Numbered from the stretch's first letter, positions 24,121 through 35,999 are shown. The stretch is DNA of 64,000 bases from Eunapius fragilis (GCA_963681505.1 OY811977.1:3386352-3450351), one strand, 5' to 3'. The notes: a model not told the origin generated them from the sequence alone. A program made the numbers and translations.

Positions 24121-25134
24121 GCAGGAGTGACTTTATTCAATTAAATATTTATTTATTTTATTTCTTTGTTCTTCCCTTTGTGTGAATTTTGCATATATGT
24201 TGAACATATCCCTGTATTCTATTATCTATGGTGTGATTTTCCAGATGTACACACACATGATTCAGAAGTGTTAACATTTTGCAACACTTTTCTCATGCAT
24301 GAGACAGCACTGTTAACATACATGATGCAGCACTGCATGATACAGCAATGTAAGGTACACATATATGATATTGTTCTGTTCATATGCATGATACAGCACT
24401 GTACACATGCATGATACAGTACTTTGCATAATACAGTATTATTCACATGCATGCTATACATTTAGTACATTCAGGGTAGTGAATGCGCAATGGAATTTGA
24501 CTATGTGGAATGGCTAAAGTTCAATACAAATACGTATCTATATACATCATTCTCATTATCTATGTGTACTGACATGGTCCTTCATCAGAGTTTCAGTTAA
24601 AAGCATCACTCAGCAAAACTGAAACTCCGATGAAGGACCATGTCAGTACACATAGATAATGAGAATGATGTATATAGATACGTATTTGTATTGAACTTTA
24701 GCCATTCCACATAGTCAAATTCCATTGCGCATTCACTACCCTGAATGTACTAAATGTATAGCATGCATGTGAATAATACTGTATTATGCAAAGTACTGTA
24801 TCATGCATGTGTACAGTGCTGTATCATGCATATGAACAGAACAATATCATATACGTGTACCTTACATTGCTGTATCATGCAGTGCTGCATCATGTATGTT
24901 AACAGTGCTGTCTCATGCATGAGAAAAGTGTTGCAAAATGTTAACACTTCTGAATCATGTGTGTGTACATCTGGAAAATCACACCATAGATAATAGAATA
25001 CAGGGATATGTTCAACATATATGCAAAATTCACACAAAGGGAAGAACAAAGAAATAAAATAAATAAATATTTAATTGAATAAAGTCACTCCTGCATGTAT
25101 GGAAGTCCTGCTCCGTCTTCTATCTCCATCCTTC
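24081..25134. repeat. Near-perfect 1,054 bp palindrome
   Basis: Arm 24081-24598 is the reverse complement of 24617-25134, with an 18 base spacer. I found only two mismatches by eye (CAG/CGG near the centre and a CAC/CGT site in each arm's middle). The left arm begins inside the LINE 3' end at 23790-24120; the right flank is unrelated. Mirror-image open frames in the arms are not genes. Confidence 0.9.
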
Positions 25135-25196
25135 ATCTGTATATGTGTTTGAAATCTAGATAAGTTACATGTATGTACATGAGACATCTCTGAAGG

Positions 25197-25360
25197 ACAC
25201 ATCCTTCAAGGAGGCAGAGGCCAGGGCTGTCAGTTAGTATACTTCCCCATGATCAAATTTTACTTGTATCCGTTTGTGTACATGGTAAACCAGAGCATGC
25301 AAAGGCTATTGGAAGAAGCTAAGGAGCATTCGTCCATTGTCAGTCTTCAGCTGAAGCAAC
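25197..25360 (+). repeat. Direct repeat of 22043-22200
   Basis: See the partner entry; similarity is by shared ordered blocks with small indels. Confidence 0.6.
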
Positions 25361-25639
25361 ATCCCATGAAGGGGATACGGAAGATTAGGTCTTCATTCGT
25401 GTGTTAGGAGGGGGGGCGGGGGGAGGGTACAGAAGTTAATGTATTTAAACCATCTATCAACTGTATAAAGCAAGGCAAACCCAGGGGGTTCCCCTTTGAG
25501 ACTCAATGGCGCCCCACCCCAACCCCTTCTCATAAATGCCTGTTAAATAAATTAACCCCTGTCCCAGTATTTCTACGTACATGCGCCTCCCCCCTGCCCA
25601 CCTCCCTATAATTAGCCCCCCGTTCTAGAAAGCTGGGGC

Positions 25640-26700
25640 ACCTATGGGAGTGCACACTTGTTAGTATCTGTGGGTTATGTGTGTGATGGTGAGTATAATA
25701 CTGTGCAGGACAACATTAACTCACCTGTATGCTTGATCACATGGTGGCCATGTTGCCCGAAGTCACACTAGCTGATGTTCCCCAGGAGATGAAGCCAGTA
25801 ATGAGTATGCTAAAATCCAAGCACCATACAATGGTAGATGTAAAGAGCATAGCATACTAGTGGCATACATGTATATACAAATTTATGCACCCCAAGAAGC
25901 CACAATTAAGACACATAAGCAAAAAGGAGCATTAAATAATTTGAGACTCGCCGTTCCTTTCATAGCACGGACCACCCCTATTAGACCCATACAAATATGC
26001 GTTCCTAACTTTTATACGGCTATTAGGGCTATATGTGCAGTACTTTCAGACAGTACGAACAGGTTGATCAAAGGATGAGGTCATCATTGTGGCGGTATAC
26101 TGCGGTTCCTGAATTCTGGGCCGGCGGGGGGGGGGGGGGGGTGGCAAATTGATTGGCTGGAAGGAGTGCAGTAAGCGATCGCAGTCCCCGGCCCCCATCG
26201 ATGTCAGCGCGTTAAGTTTAAACAACTAGTGAACGTAACGTGTACTATTTGTAAGCATACTGATGCATATCCGCCACTTCTGTAAGAGTAACAATGTGCC
26301 ATTCTGCACTTAGTAACAATCCGCAATTGTACATATTAACGCACCTTTACATGGTCGTTTATGTGCTAATTGATGCGCATCCACCCCTCGTCGGATGGGG
26401 GGGCTGGCCTGAGCGAAGTGGATGTTTATTAACGAAATGCTGCTTATTGTAGTTATTGAAGCTAACGGCAGTGTTGAAATTATAATTACCTGCGATAGTA
26501 ATTAAATATTTGTCTTGATTTTTGTATAACGTTGCATACTTATAACGCACTGAAATATAAAATTCGAATTCGGACCAATTTTTAGTATTTTGTTGATTTA
26601 GAATTCAATTTTAAATAAAATGCAAGATGACTGCCGATGTATGGGCCATTTCTCCATATGAAAAGCAGGGTGTGATATAGAGAGCAATGAAACCTCGTAA
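25640..26700 (+). repeat. About 1 kb dispersed repeat, copy 1
   Basis: From TTAGTATCTGTGGGTTATGT onward the sequence matches 43935-45000 in the same orientation with scattered substitutions and short indels. Both copies include a short poly-G or G-rich stretch before GATTGGCT. No coding content recognised; overlapping frames are not convincing. Confidence 0.7.
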
Positions 26701-26959
26701 TTGAACGGGTAGGAGCTTGTTGGGGGAACGCGGGGAGATTTAGCTCCTGTTGAAGATATGTTATGGAAACAGTGGCTGTAGAAGTGGTGGAGAAGAATGG
26801 TTCGGCGGGGATCGCTGCGACGATGCGGGTGGTGAATGCGGTCGAGGAGACGTAGGGATTGTGGCCAGCTGCTGTGAATGTTGAAGAGCCATCGGTGGTA
26901 TTGCGGGCAGCTGTTAGTTGACGGTGAAGCTGTGACGATGAGGAATTTGGAGGCAGATT
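26701..26959. other. No gene seen
   Basis: G-rich spacer between the dispersed repeat and LINE 5' fragments. Confidence 0.4.
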
Positions 26960-27200
26960 ATCCGAAGGAAACGGTTCCGATGGCGGAATCTCTGAGTCAG
27001 ATAAAGCTTAGGACGATGAAATTAAGTTCATACACTTTCCACGACGACAAGGATAGCAATCAGAAACACACAATTTTCTTTCTAGCACACGAACAACCCT
27101 TATATCGGGCATTGCTTCCGTTGCATTTACAGCAAGGCATATTGTAGGAATTAAAGTTGATGGTGATGAGATGTAGCGGTTGGGAATCCGCGGTCGCGTA
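26960..27200 (-). mobile_element. LINE 5'-end fragment with a cysteine-rich motif
   Basis: The - strand reads MPCCKCNGSNARYKGCSCAR and, after a frame change, DCYPCRRGKCMN. This is the same Cys pattern (CC.CN..NAR...C.C, C..C....GKC.N) as the + strand copies at 27475-27595 and 27945-28055. It lies head to head with them. Confidence 0.5.
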
Positions 27201-27427
27201 TAGATTCGGCCCAACCTGAGTACCGTGAGGTGGCCAGCCTACACGTACCAACTATATACAGGAACGTACGCTTTGCTCAAGGAGTTGTTTTAGAGCGAGT
27301 ATTACTAATCCACTGCCCACCGATCTTATTATTATTATTATTGTGTATAATACATTACACATATACATACATGTAGAATAATGCAAATTGGTGGCGGTTG
27401 CAAATGTAGTCCCATCTAGGCCTATTC

Positions 27428-28503
27428 ATGCCTAACCGCAACCAGTCCCAGAACTCAAGACCGAAGCGGGCGCCTCCCTGCTGTCGCTGCAATGACATCA
27501 ACGCCCGTTGCAAGTTTTGCGCATGTGCGAAGGCTGGACGAGCCTGCACATGTTGCCTCCCCGCAAAACACGGTAAGTGCTCCAATGGCTCGGTGTTCTC
27601 ACATGGCGGCGTCCCGACGGCGATGCGGGCGATGGTATCATCGCAACCGCTTCCAAGGTCTACCGCTCGCTTTCTTGAAACACAGCAGCTGTCATCGTTA
27701 CAGCCATTTTTACGACAGCTGCAAGCGTCCTCGGCTTCAGAGCATTCGTCATCACTCCCGAGCCGCCCCCCCCCCCCCCCCCCCCCCCCCAGCATCATCC
27801 TACACTCGAAGTTCGCAGCCGTCAAAACGTCATCACAGCCCCGGCCCCGATGATCTTTCCCAATCCTCTCCACATCAGTACTCTAGACGCTTTTGTCCCA
27901 GTTCGAACTACCTCCCTGGAGGGGGAATCCCAGCCGGCCACTTGCTGCAAGTGCCACTCCTCGGGCGCCCGTTGCACGTCTTGCAAGTGCTGTCGGGAAG
28001 AGCGCCCTTATGTGAACTGCTACGCGGGGAGAAGGGGAAAATGCACGAACATCGCTTCCTCAATCCCACCTGTATCATCGCCGCATGTCAATGTTTCCTC
28101 GCGCTTCGCGCCCTTGTACTTCACACATAGGATCCCAGGATGGCTGCACTCCAAATCAAATTTCACACAAAGCCAAGTAAAAGGGCGTTGTCCCTGACTG
28201 TGCAGTTCTCATTGCTCCTTCCATGTGGCACTCCCACATGTCTCTCCATGCTTGTGGTCTATTTCCTGGGGCAGTGCCCATTACATGGTTACTGGATCAG
28301 GATCTTTTTATCTGCTCTCTCTGTCAGCAACTGGTGTCAAACACTAGATCAAGATCACACCCTAAACGTTGCAGGGGTAGGGTCAATATTCCTGTTACAC
28401 ATCCTGAAGCCACGCCACAAGGTTCCCCTCCCAGGGTTTCCAATCAGAGTCTACCATCCTTTGAAGAGGTTTGCGAGTTACATCTTCCCACGTTGCGCTT
28501 GTG
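27428..28503 (+). mobile_element. LINE family A N-terminal region, two Cys-rich motifs and a zinc finger
   Basis: An open frame from 27428 encodes PPCCRCNDINARCKFCACAK and CCLPAKHGKCSN. A second frame (from 27850) encodes ATCCKCHSSGARCTSCKCCR and GRRGKCTN. A third holds PDCAVLIAPSMWHSHMSLHA, then FPGAVPITWLL, LFICSLCQ and SHPKRC, as in the 7.4 kb copy. It ends at LHLPTLRL near 28500, where a - strand copy begins. The motifs probably bind nucleic acid; the role is inferred. A 25-base C run (27766-27790) lies inside. Confidence 0.6.
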
Positions 28504-29345
28504 TCATTAGTGGCATGTTTCCTATTTTCTGCCCCGTAGGCTGCTGCCCCTGCAGAAACGCTAGCTTTGTTCAGGACAGCAGGAGTGAGAGGTGAGGCAA
28601 CTGTGACGTCAAAAGCTACTGGCTTTCCTCTGTCCCAACTTTGAACTAGAATGTCTGAAGGCCGGGAGTTAATATGGTCCCTAGATAAGCCATATCCCGC
28701 TTCAACCTTAACAGAAAGGTGGGCCCGGCGACAGAAGTCTGCAAAAATGTCACGCAAATGATTATGCCGTGAAACCACATTCCCACCATGTCTGCAAGTG
28801 GCTGCATGGTGACCTAGTGGGTCCAGGGCAGTGCCAGGGCAAAAAGGGCAAGTGGAACCTCCTGAGGTGTCAAGACCCAGCCACCATCTAAAGGCAACCT
28901 GACACTCAGCGTTGTCAAGGTGCAGGTCCAAGCCAGTGGAAGGGACTACAGATATCCAAGAACCTGCATGAGGGGCAGAGATAGAAAGGATTCGAGCCTT
29001 GTTCACTGGAGAAGAGGAGGATAGCAAAGACTGGAATGTATGGTCATCCAACGTCTTCGACAAAGCTTTCTGCAGAGGAGGAGAAGCTAAAATAGTCCCT
29101 ACTGTGATTGAATCTTGTGGGGAGACCTGGGTGTTAAAGCGAGTGACTGCCTGATGCATGTGGATGTCATCCTGGCTATACAGCTCTGAAGAAGCAAGGG
29201 AAGAGATGAAAGCAGCAGATGAGTGGAGTGCAAGGGAACGAAAGCCAGACAACCAAAACGTGGGCTGAGCTGCGCTTGCTGCCAGTGAGAATCGGGGACA
29301 TCCACTGCAAGGCAAGAAGTGAAACAAAGCCTTATGTCTTCATCA
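28504..29345 (-). mobile_element. LINE family A, internal segment (RT thumb and endonuclease)
   Basis: A long frame covers SGFRSLALHSSAAFISSLAS to the endonuclease motifs CPFCPGTALDPLGHHAATC and RPSDILVQSWDRGKPVAFDV, ending after AENRKHATNDT, where homology stops. The 5' end joins (ATT)n at about 29346. Both ends of the protein are missing. It meets the + strand N-terminal piece at about 28503, so the pair may be one copy with an inverted interior. Confidence 0.7.
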
Positions 29346-29469
29346 AATTATTATTATTATTATTTTTTTTTAACTTTTGTTATTATTATTTTTAAATATA
29401 TTTATCATTATTACATGTACAAGTACACATATACACCACTTGAAAAACATGCAAAAATCAAATTTAAAC

Positions 29470-29710
29470 TCCACCCTCAGATCTGAAAAAGAACGTGAAA
29501 GTAAAGCTCGAGTATTTGCTCTCACCAGTGTTAGATTGAGACGTTGGTAGATGGTTGTGATGGCCTTCGATTTGCTACACTGCAACTGGATGGCCAGACG
29601 AGATGCTAGCCAAGAAATGGTGGACTGGGCTTCTGCACCCCAGCAACCACAAGTCTCAACTGCTAAGGGTATAGAAACCTATCTGAGCTCTGCACACTTA
29701 CCATCATTAA
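29470..29710 (-). mobile_element. LINE family A fragment (extreme C-terminus)
   Basis: The - strand gives LAVETCGCWGAEAQSTISWL, LASRLAIQLQCSKSKAI and IYQRLNLTLVRANTRALLSR. It is the terminal block only. The subfamily is closer to the 47.6 kb copy than to its neighbours. Confidence 0.55.
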
Positions 29711-29739
29711 CACCATGCTTCCCAACTGATTATTATTAT

Positions 29740-31226
29740 TATTTTATTATTATTTTTTTTATTATTTTAATAATTAACAGTTACAGCAGGATAAATGGAT
29801 AAACACAATTACATTATTTTAATAATAATAAGGATAACTAACTTACATTAGATGCCGCTAACAAACCTGCAGTTCTACTAACCTATCCGGACATTATCTT
29901 TCCCATGATGGCCCTAGCCACTGACCTCACCAGTGACATGTTGAGGTGGCCATAGATGTCACCCAGCATTTTGGGTTTGGGAATGGCCTGGCCAATGGCA
30001 AGTAAAGAAGCGAGATGGGAAAAAACACTCTGAGCCTCCCTCCATCCCCCAGTTACCATATGTTTCTACGGCTAGGGGGATACATGTCCACCCCAACTCC
30101 TGGCATCTGGTGTCATTGGCCACATGCTTTCTAAGTTCAGCAGCATAGGCTGCTGCTCCCACAGATGTACTGGCATTGTTGAGGGTTACTGGTGTAAGGG
30201 GTGAAGCAACAGTAACGTCAAAGGCCGCAGGCTTTCCTCCGTCCCATCCCTGAACAAGGACATCCGCAGGGGGAGAGTTAACATGGTCCCTAGCTAAGTC
30301 GTACCCAACTTCAACCCTAACAGTAAGATGGGCGGCGGGATATCCCGCAAGTGATTGTGCCTTGCAACCACATCACCACCATGTCTGCAGGAGGCTGCAT
30401 GATGACCTAAAGGGTCAAGGGCAATATCAGGACAATATGGACACAGGGAACCTCCAGAGGTGTCAAGACCCAACCACCATCTAAGTGCTATCTGACATTC
30501 AGCAGAGTTAAGGTGCAGATCCAGATCAGTAGAAGGAATGACTGAGATCCAAGAACCCGCATGAGGGGCAGAAGCAGAGAGGATCCGAGCCTTATTCACT
30601 GGAGAGGAGGAAGATAGCAGTGATTGGAAAGCATGCATATACAGCTTCTTAGACAGAGCTCTTTGTGGAGGCAGGTTGACCAGAACCTCCTCAGCTGTGA
30701 TTGACTCATCAGGGGGAACCTGAGTATTGAAGCGGGTCACAGCCTGATGCATGTGTATGTTATCCACACTACCAAATCCTGATGAAGCAAGGGAAGCTAT
30801 AAACGCAGCAGAACAGTGCAAAGCAAGGGACCGAAAGCCAAGCCCACCAAAACTTTGACTGAGTTATGCTTGCTGCCAATTTGGGTCAGGGACGTCCACT
30901 GCAATGCAGGAGGTAAAGCATAGCCTTACCTCCTCATCAAAGAGCTTAAGATAGTCAGCACAATGGCTTGGAGGAGTGGCTCTGGCTAGATGTACTAACT
31001 TACAGTAACTTCCACACATATGAAGAAGCGAAAAGGCCACATGAGGGTCAACTGTAGCGACATCCACAAGAGCCTTAAGCAAGATCTTGGGCATTGCACA
31101 TTTCTCAGTAATGAAGTGAGAACAGTGGACAAAATCTCCAATTGGGGCCCCTAGGATGTCCAGGTTGGGAAAGAGAGATGACTTCACCACTGGTGGAAAT
31201 AGTAAATTACCACTCCTACTGAAAAG
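29740..31226 (-). mobile_element. LINE family A, 5'-truncated copy A
   Basis: It runs from a 3' tail with (ATT)n (about 29735-29830) through the C-terminus (ELGWTCIPLAVETYGNWG) and endonuclease (CPYCPDIALDPLGHHAASC) to the RT thumb (NLDILGAPIGDFVHCSHF), ending at (ATT/AT)n near 31227. It is about 95% identical by eye to the copy at 31330. A stop after the thumb and a deletion near 30330 show it is dead. Same subfamily and orientation as the next copy. Confidence 0.78.
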
Positions 31227-31233
31227 TTCACAC

Positions 31234-31242
31234 TATTATTAT

Positions 31243-31313
<71 letters not shown>

Positions 31314-31340
31314 TAATAATAATTTTAATAATTATTATTG
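31234..31340. repeat. (ATT)n(AT)n(AAT)n tract between two LINE copies
   Basis: ATT units, then about 32 AT units (31247-31310), then TAA units. It is both the 5' junction of one copy and the 3' tail of the next. Confidence 0.95.
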
Positions 31341-33866
31341 ACAACAGAATACAGTTACAGCAGGATAAAAGGACTAACACAATTACAATATTATAAGGAT
31401 AACTAACTTACAATAGATGCCGCTAACAAACCTACAGTTCTTCTAACCTATCCGGACATTTTCTCTCCCCATGATGGCCCTAGCCACTGACCTCACCAGT
31501 GACTTGTTGAGGTGGCCATAAATGTCACCCAGCATTTTGGGTTTGGGAATGGCCTGGCCGATGGCAAGTAGAGAGGCAAGACGGGAAAAAACACTCTGGG
31601 CCTCCTTCCCCCAGTTACCGTATGTTTCTACAGCTAGGGGGATACATGTCCACCCCAACTCCTGGCATCTGGTGTCATTGGCCACATGCTTTCTAAGTTC
31701 AGCAGCATAGGCTGCTGCTCCCACAGATGTACTGGCATTGTTGAGGGTTACTGGTGTAAGGGGTGAAGCAACAGTAACGTCAAAGGCTGCAGGCTTTCCT
31801 CTGTCCCATCCCTGAACAAGGACATCCGCAGGGCGAGAGTTAACATGGTCCCTAGCTAAGCCATACCCAACTTCAACCCTCACAGAAAGGTGGACCTGGC
31901 GGCAAAAGTTAGCAAAGATATCCCGCAAGTGATTGTGCCTTGCAACCACATCACCACCATGTCTGCAGGAGGCTGCATGATGACCTAGAGGGTCAAGGGC
32001 AATATCAGGACAATATGGACACAGAGAACCTCCAGAGGTGTCAAGACCCAACCACCATCTGAGTGCTACCTGACATTCAGCAGAGTAAAGGTGCAGATCC
32101 AGACGAGTAGAAGGGATGACTGAGATCCAAGAACCAGCATGAGGGGCAGAAACAGAAAGGATCCGAGCCTTATTCACTGGAGAGGAGGAAGATAGCAGTG
32201 ATTGGAAAACATGCATATCCAGCTTCTTAGACAGAGCTCTTTGTGGAGGCAGGTTGACCAGAACCTCCTCAGCTGTGATTGACTCATCAGGGGGAACCTG
32301 AGTATTGAAGCGGGTCACAGCCTGAAGCATGTGTATGTTATCGGCACTACCAAATCCTGATGAAGCAAGGGAAGCTATAATCGCAGCAGAACAGTGCAAA
32401 GCAAGGGACCGAAAGCCAAGCCCACCAAAACTTTGACTGAGTTATGCTTGCTGCCAATTTGGGTCAGGGATGTCCACTGCAATGCAGGAGGTGAAGCATA
32501 GCCTTACCTCCTCATCAAAGAGCTTAAGATAGTCAGCACAATGGCTTGGAGGAGTGGCTCTGGCTAGATGCACTAACTTACAGTAACTTCCACACATACG
32601 AAGAAGTGAAAAGGCCACGTGAAGGTCAACTGTAGAGACATCCACAAGAGCCTTAAGCAAGATCTTGGGCATTGCACATTTCTCAGCAATGAAGCGAGAA
32701 CAGTGGACAAAATCTCCAATTGGGGCCCCTAGGATGTCCAGGTTGGGAAGGATAGATGACTTCACCACTGGTGGAAATAGTGAATTACCACTCCTACTGA
32801 AAAGTTCACACTTGGAAAAATTGATGTAAAGCCCCAAGTGAGGACCAAGCTCTTCTATGAGGTGCAGAGCACGTATTACTGCAGACCTCTCCCCTGCTAG
32901 AACCCCATCATCAAGATACCAAGCTTCCAGAAGCAGCTGGAGACAATCATCATCTGCATCAATACTGGTAACAAGCTTATGGAGAACCAAGGCAAACAGC
33001 ATTGGGCCCAGTGGATCACCTTGCTGGACACCAGACTGGGAACTTATCTGGCCCATAGGGTGCCACAATAATGTATGAGATCCATAGCACCACGAGACCC
33101 ATGGGAGAAGCTCTGGAAAGAAAGTAGCACACTCATCCAAAACTGCCTGCCTTGATACCATATTGAAGGCATTTGACATGTCCACCTTGAACACTACAAA
33201 GTCACCACTTAACCAGTTTTCATCAATGCATCTCCTTAAGCTGTGCACAATCTTCTCTACACCTGCTTTACAAGCCACTCCAAATTGTGAGGGCTGAAAG
33301 AATGGGGAGATCTTGTCCCTTAGGATGGCACAGATGCATTTCCCTGTCAGCCTACGCAATGTTTCCCCCAGTGCAATCGGCCTAACATCTGGTGGGTTAC
33401 CCTCCTTACCTTTGTTCAGTGCAATTAGCCTGCCGCCTGCCAAAAATGTTGCCACTGGCACAGGGACCTTTCCAGAAGCCATAAGATTCACAATGCCCTT
33501 AAGAGAGTCACCAATTGATGTGTGAAGGGGAATAGATGCAGCATCCAAAAGGTGCTGAACAGAGAGTCCTGAAGGACCAGCTGAGGTACCTTTAGGGAAG
33601 GATCTCAAGATCTTCAGTATGTTAAAGGTGGGACCTAGCGTAACAGGCTCAGAGGTAGCATTTGGGGTCACTGGAGGTGGACAGGCTGGATGCTTGGCCT
33701 GCAACAAGCGCCAGGTTGTGTCATTATTGGGGGCAATGCCACTTGATAATAGCATCCGGCAAGCTTTGCCTGTCAATCCTGAGCGGCCGAGAGAAACTGC
33801 AGAATTGATCACTCTTCTGTAATTCTTGCCCATAGTGGCCTCCTCTGTGATGCTGTTGTTATTATT
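31341..33866 (-). mobile_element. LINE family A, best copy (RT plus restriction-like endonuclease)
   Basis: Two frames (33890-32442 and 32399-31443) are separated by one stop and about 40 bases. The first holds RT fingers (PKGTSAGPSGLSVQHLLDAA), motif A FKVDMSNAFNMVSRQAVL, motif B GVQQGDPLGPMLFALVL, motif C WYLDDGVLAGE and the thumb. The second holds CPYCPDIALDPLGHHAASC (C-x2-C-x9-H-x4-C), then RPADVLVQGWDRGKPAAFDV, the PD-(D/E)xK-like pattern of R2-type endonucleases. The N-terminal zinc motifs are missing: it starts at (ATT)n near 33867. The 3' UTR is about 100 bases, then ATT units. It probably belongs to the R2/R4 group; clade needs a tree. Confidence 0.85.
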
Positions 33867-33934
33867 ATTTTTAATTTTTATTATTATCATGCAAGAAACA
33901 ATAGTACACCACTCACAAGAACAAAGAACTAACT

Positions 33935-34588
33935 ACATTACACTACACTTCACACAAATGTTCTAAAGAACAACTACCCTGCCCATGATGGCCCTGGATA
34001 TTGATCTAACTAGAACCATGTTCATTCTGCTGTAGATATCAAACAGGGCAACGGACTTGGAGTGACCTTGGTGGATGGACAGTAAAGATGCCAGGTGTGA
34101 GAACACGTTTTGGGCCTCCTTCCCCCAATGCTCAAAGGTCTCTACGGCCAGTGGGATGCACACCCACCCCAGCTCCTGACACCTGGCATCATTGGTGGAA
34201 TTCTGCAGCATGGGCTGCTGCCCCTGAGGAAGTACTGGCATCTCTTAAGGTGGCAGGAGTGAGGGGTGAAGTGACCGTTATATCAAAGGCAGCAGGCTTG
34301 CCTCTATCCCAACCCTGAACCAACACATCAGCTGGCCTGGACGTGTGTTGATATGATCTCCAGATAGGCCATATCCCACTTCAACCCTTACAGGCAGGTG
34401 AGCTCGGTGGCAGAGTTCAGCAAAGGTGTCCCTAAGGTGGTTGTGACGGGTGACCACATCTCCACCATGCCGACACGAGGTTGCATGGTGGCCAAGAGGG
34501 TCAAGTACGGCCCCAGGGCTGAAGGGGCAAGATGAAGCAGTTGATGTGTCAAGGCCTAGCCACCATCTGATAGCCACTTGGCACTCTA
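33935..34588 (-). mobile_element. LINE family A, 5'-truncated copy, subfamily with GTGTA tail
   Basis: From ECQVAIRWWLGLDTSTASSC (34588 side) through CQELGWVCIPLAVETFEHWG to IYSRMNMVLVRSISRAIMGR at 33970. Frame changes occur near 34290. The 3' UTR contains a few GTGTA-like units (33935-33955). The 5' end joins (ATT)n at 34589. Confidence 0.7.
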
Positions 34589-34615
34589 TTATTATTATTA
34601 TTATTATTATTTTTA
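34589..34615. repeat. (ATT)n tract at LINE 5' junction
   Basis: About eight ATT units between serial LINE copies. Confidence 0.9.
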
Positions 34616-34689
34616 TTACATACATAAGTACAATACAGACACATTATTGCTATACTATTTATTTTAATGAATCTACAGTTCTACTTACA

Positions 34690-35299
34690 AACACAACTAA
34701 TCAACCGACAGTTCCATTAACCTACCCTTGGACAGCTTCCCTTCCCATGATGGCTCTTGCCACAGACCTCACCAGGGACATGTTGAGGCGGCTATAGATT
34801 TCATTCAGCATTTTGGGTTTGGGGATGGCCTGGCTGATGGAAAGCAGAGAAGCGAGCCGGGAAAAAACACTCTGAGCCTCCTTTCCCCAATTGCCATACG
34901 TTTCCACAGCTAAGGGGATTCATAACCATCCCAACTCCTGGCACCTGGTGTCATTGGCTGCGTGCTTTCTGCATTCAGCAGCATAGGCTGCTGCCCCCAC
35001 CGATGCACTGACATTGTTCAGGGATACAGGGGTAAGGGGTGAAGTGACTGTGACGTCAAAGGCTGCTGGCTTTCCCCTGTCCCATCCCTGAACCAGGATA
35101 TCTGCAGGACGGGAGATGATATGGTCCCTAGCTAAGCCATACCCCACTTTGACCCTTACAGAAAGATGGGCCCGACGGCAGAAGTAGGCAATGATATCTC
35201 GCAAGCGGTTGTGCCGGGCAACCACATCACCACCACATGATGCATGTTTGCAAGAGGCTGCATGGTGACCTAGAAGGTCAAGGGCAATGTCGGGACAAT
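34690..35299 (-). mobile_element. LINE family A, 5'-truncated copy
   Basis: The - strand gives VARHNRLRDIIAYFCRRAHL, RPADILVQGWDRGKPAAFDV, then after one stop IPLAVETYGNWGKEAQSVFS and IYSRLNMSLVRSVARAIMGR. The 5' end abuts (ATT)n at 35299. Confidence 0.7.
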
Positions 35300-35322
35300 T
35301 ATTATTATTATTATTATTATTA
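35300..35322. repeat. (ATT)n tract at LINE junctions
   Basis: About seven ATT units separating the 5' end of one LINE copy from the 3' end of the next. Confidence 0.9.
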
Positions 35323-35690
35323 TGACTGTTTTTCCCATAGTGGCTAGGCTAATTGCTGGGCGAAATAAAGTCTGCATGGCATCAGCACCTCAACACCCAT
35401 ATATCTCAACTGCAATGGGGATACACGACCAGCCGAACCCTACTGAAGCACTTGGCCTCATTAGAGTTGTGCTTGCGCACCTCGGCTGGCAGAGCTGCAG
35501 ATCCACCCATCACACTTGCTTCCACGCAGTAAAGACGTTGAATTTAGCGTAGATGTGACGGTCAGATCCAAGGCTGCTGGCATGGTTTGCCCAAATCCCA
35601 ATGAGGAATGGGAATGTCAGCTGGTCGTGTTCGATGTCCTTTGTGCCCCAGACCCAAGATGAGGACCCAGACAAGCCCGCTTGCAAGTCA
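35323..35690 (-). mobile_element. LINE family A, strongly decayed 3' fragment
   Basis: The - strand contains TRPADIPIPHWDLGKP and a CIPIAVEIYGCWGADAMQTL block near the end, matching the endonuclease and C-terminus. Many frame changes. Confidence 0.5.
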
Positions 35691-35760
35691 ATATTATTAA
35701 ATTGTTATGTCCTTGTAACCAATGATTTTATGCACCTAAAAAAACAAAAGCCTGGCATTC

Positions 35761-35964
35761 ATGCAGCCACATGCATGTAAGGTGTACAGAGATGCGGACA
35801 GTGAGGAGCATCATCAGTGGAGGGGAACTGTCTGTCCTGTTGGCATGGAGAAGAAGGTGCTCGCACTTAATGATGAAGAGAAGAAGTCTATTGCAGAAGG
35901 CAGGAGTCTGAAACTCGCCCAGTTTTATGAGCGACCGAAATTTCGCGCAATGAGAATCTCATGA
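35761..35964 (+). other. Unrecognised open frame, possible exon
   Basis: The frame gives HHQWRGTVCPVGMEKKVLAL and EEKKSIAEGRSLKLAQFYER before a stop. The charged, helix-like peptide looks more protein-like than most chance frames here. I recognise no family and see no splice partner. Confidence 0.25.
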
Positions 35965-35999
35965 TGCTCTCAGGGGAAGTAGAATATGCATATAATATA

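Noticed and set aside
24166-25049. Pairs of 79-82 codon frames in the palindrome
   Set aside because: Mirror images produced by the inverted arms; no protein-like composition and no family.
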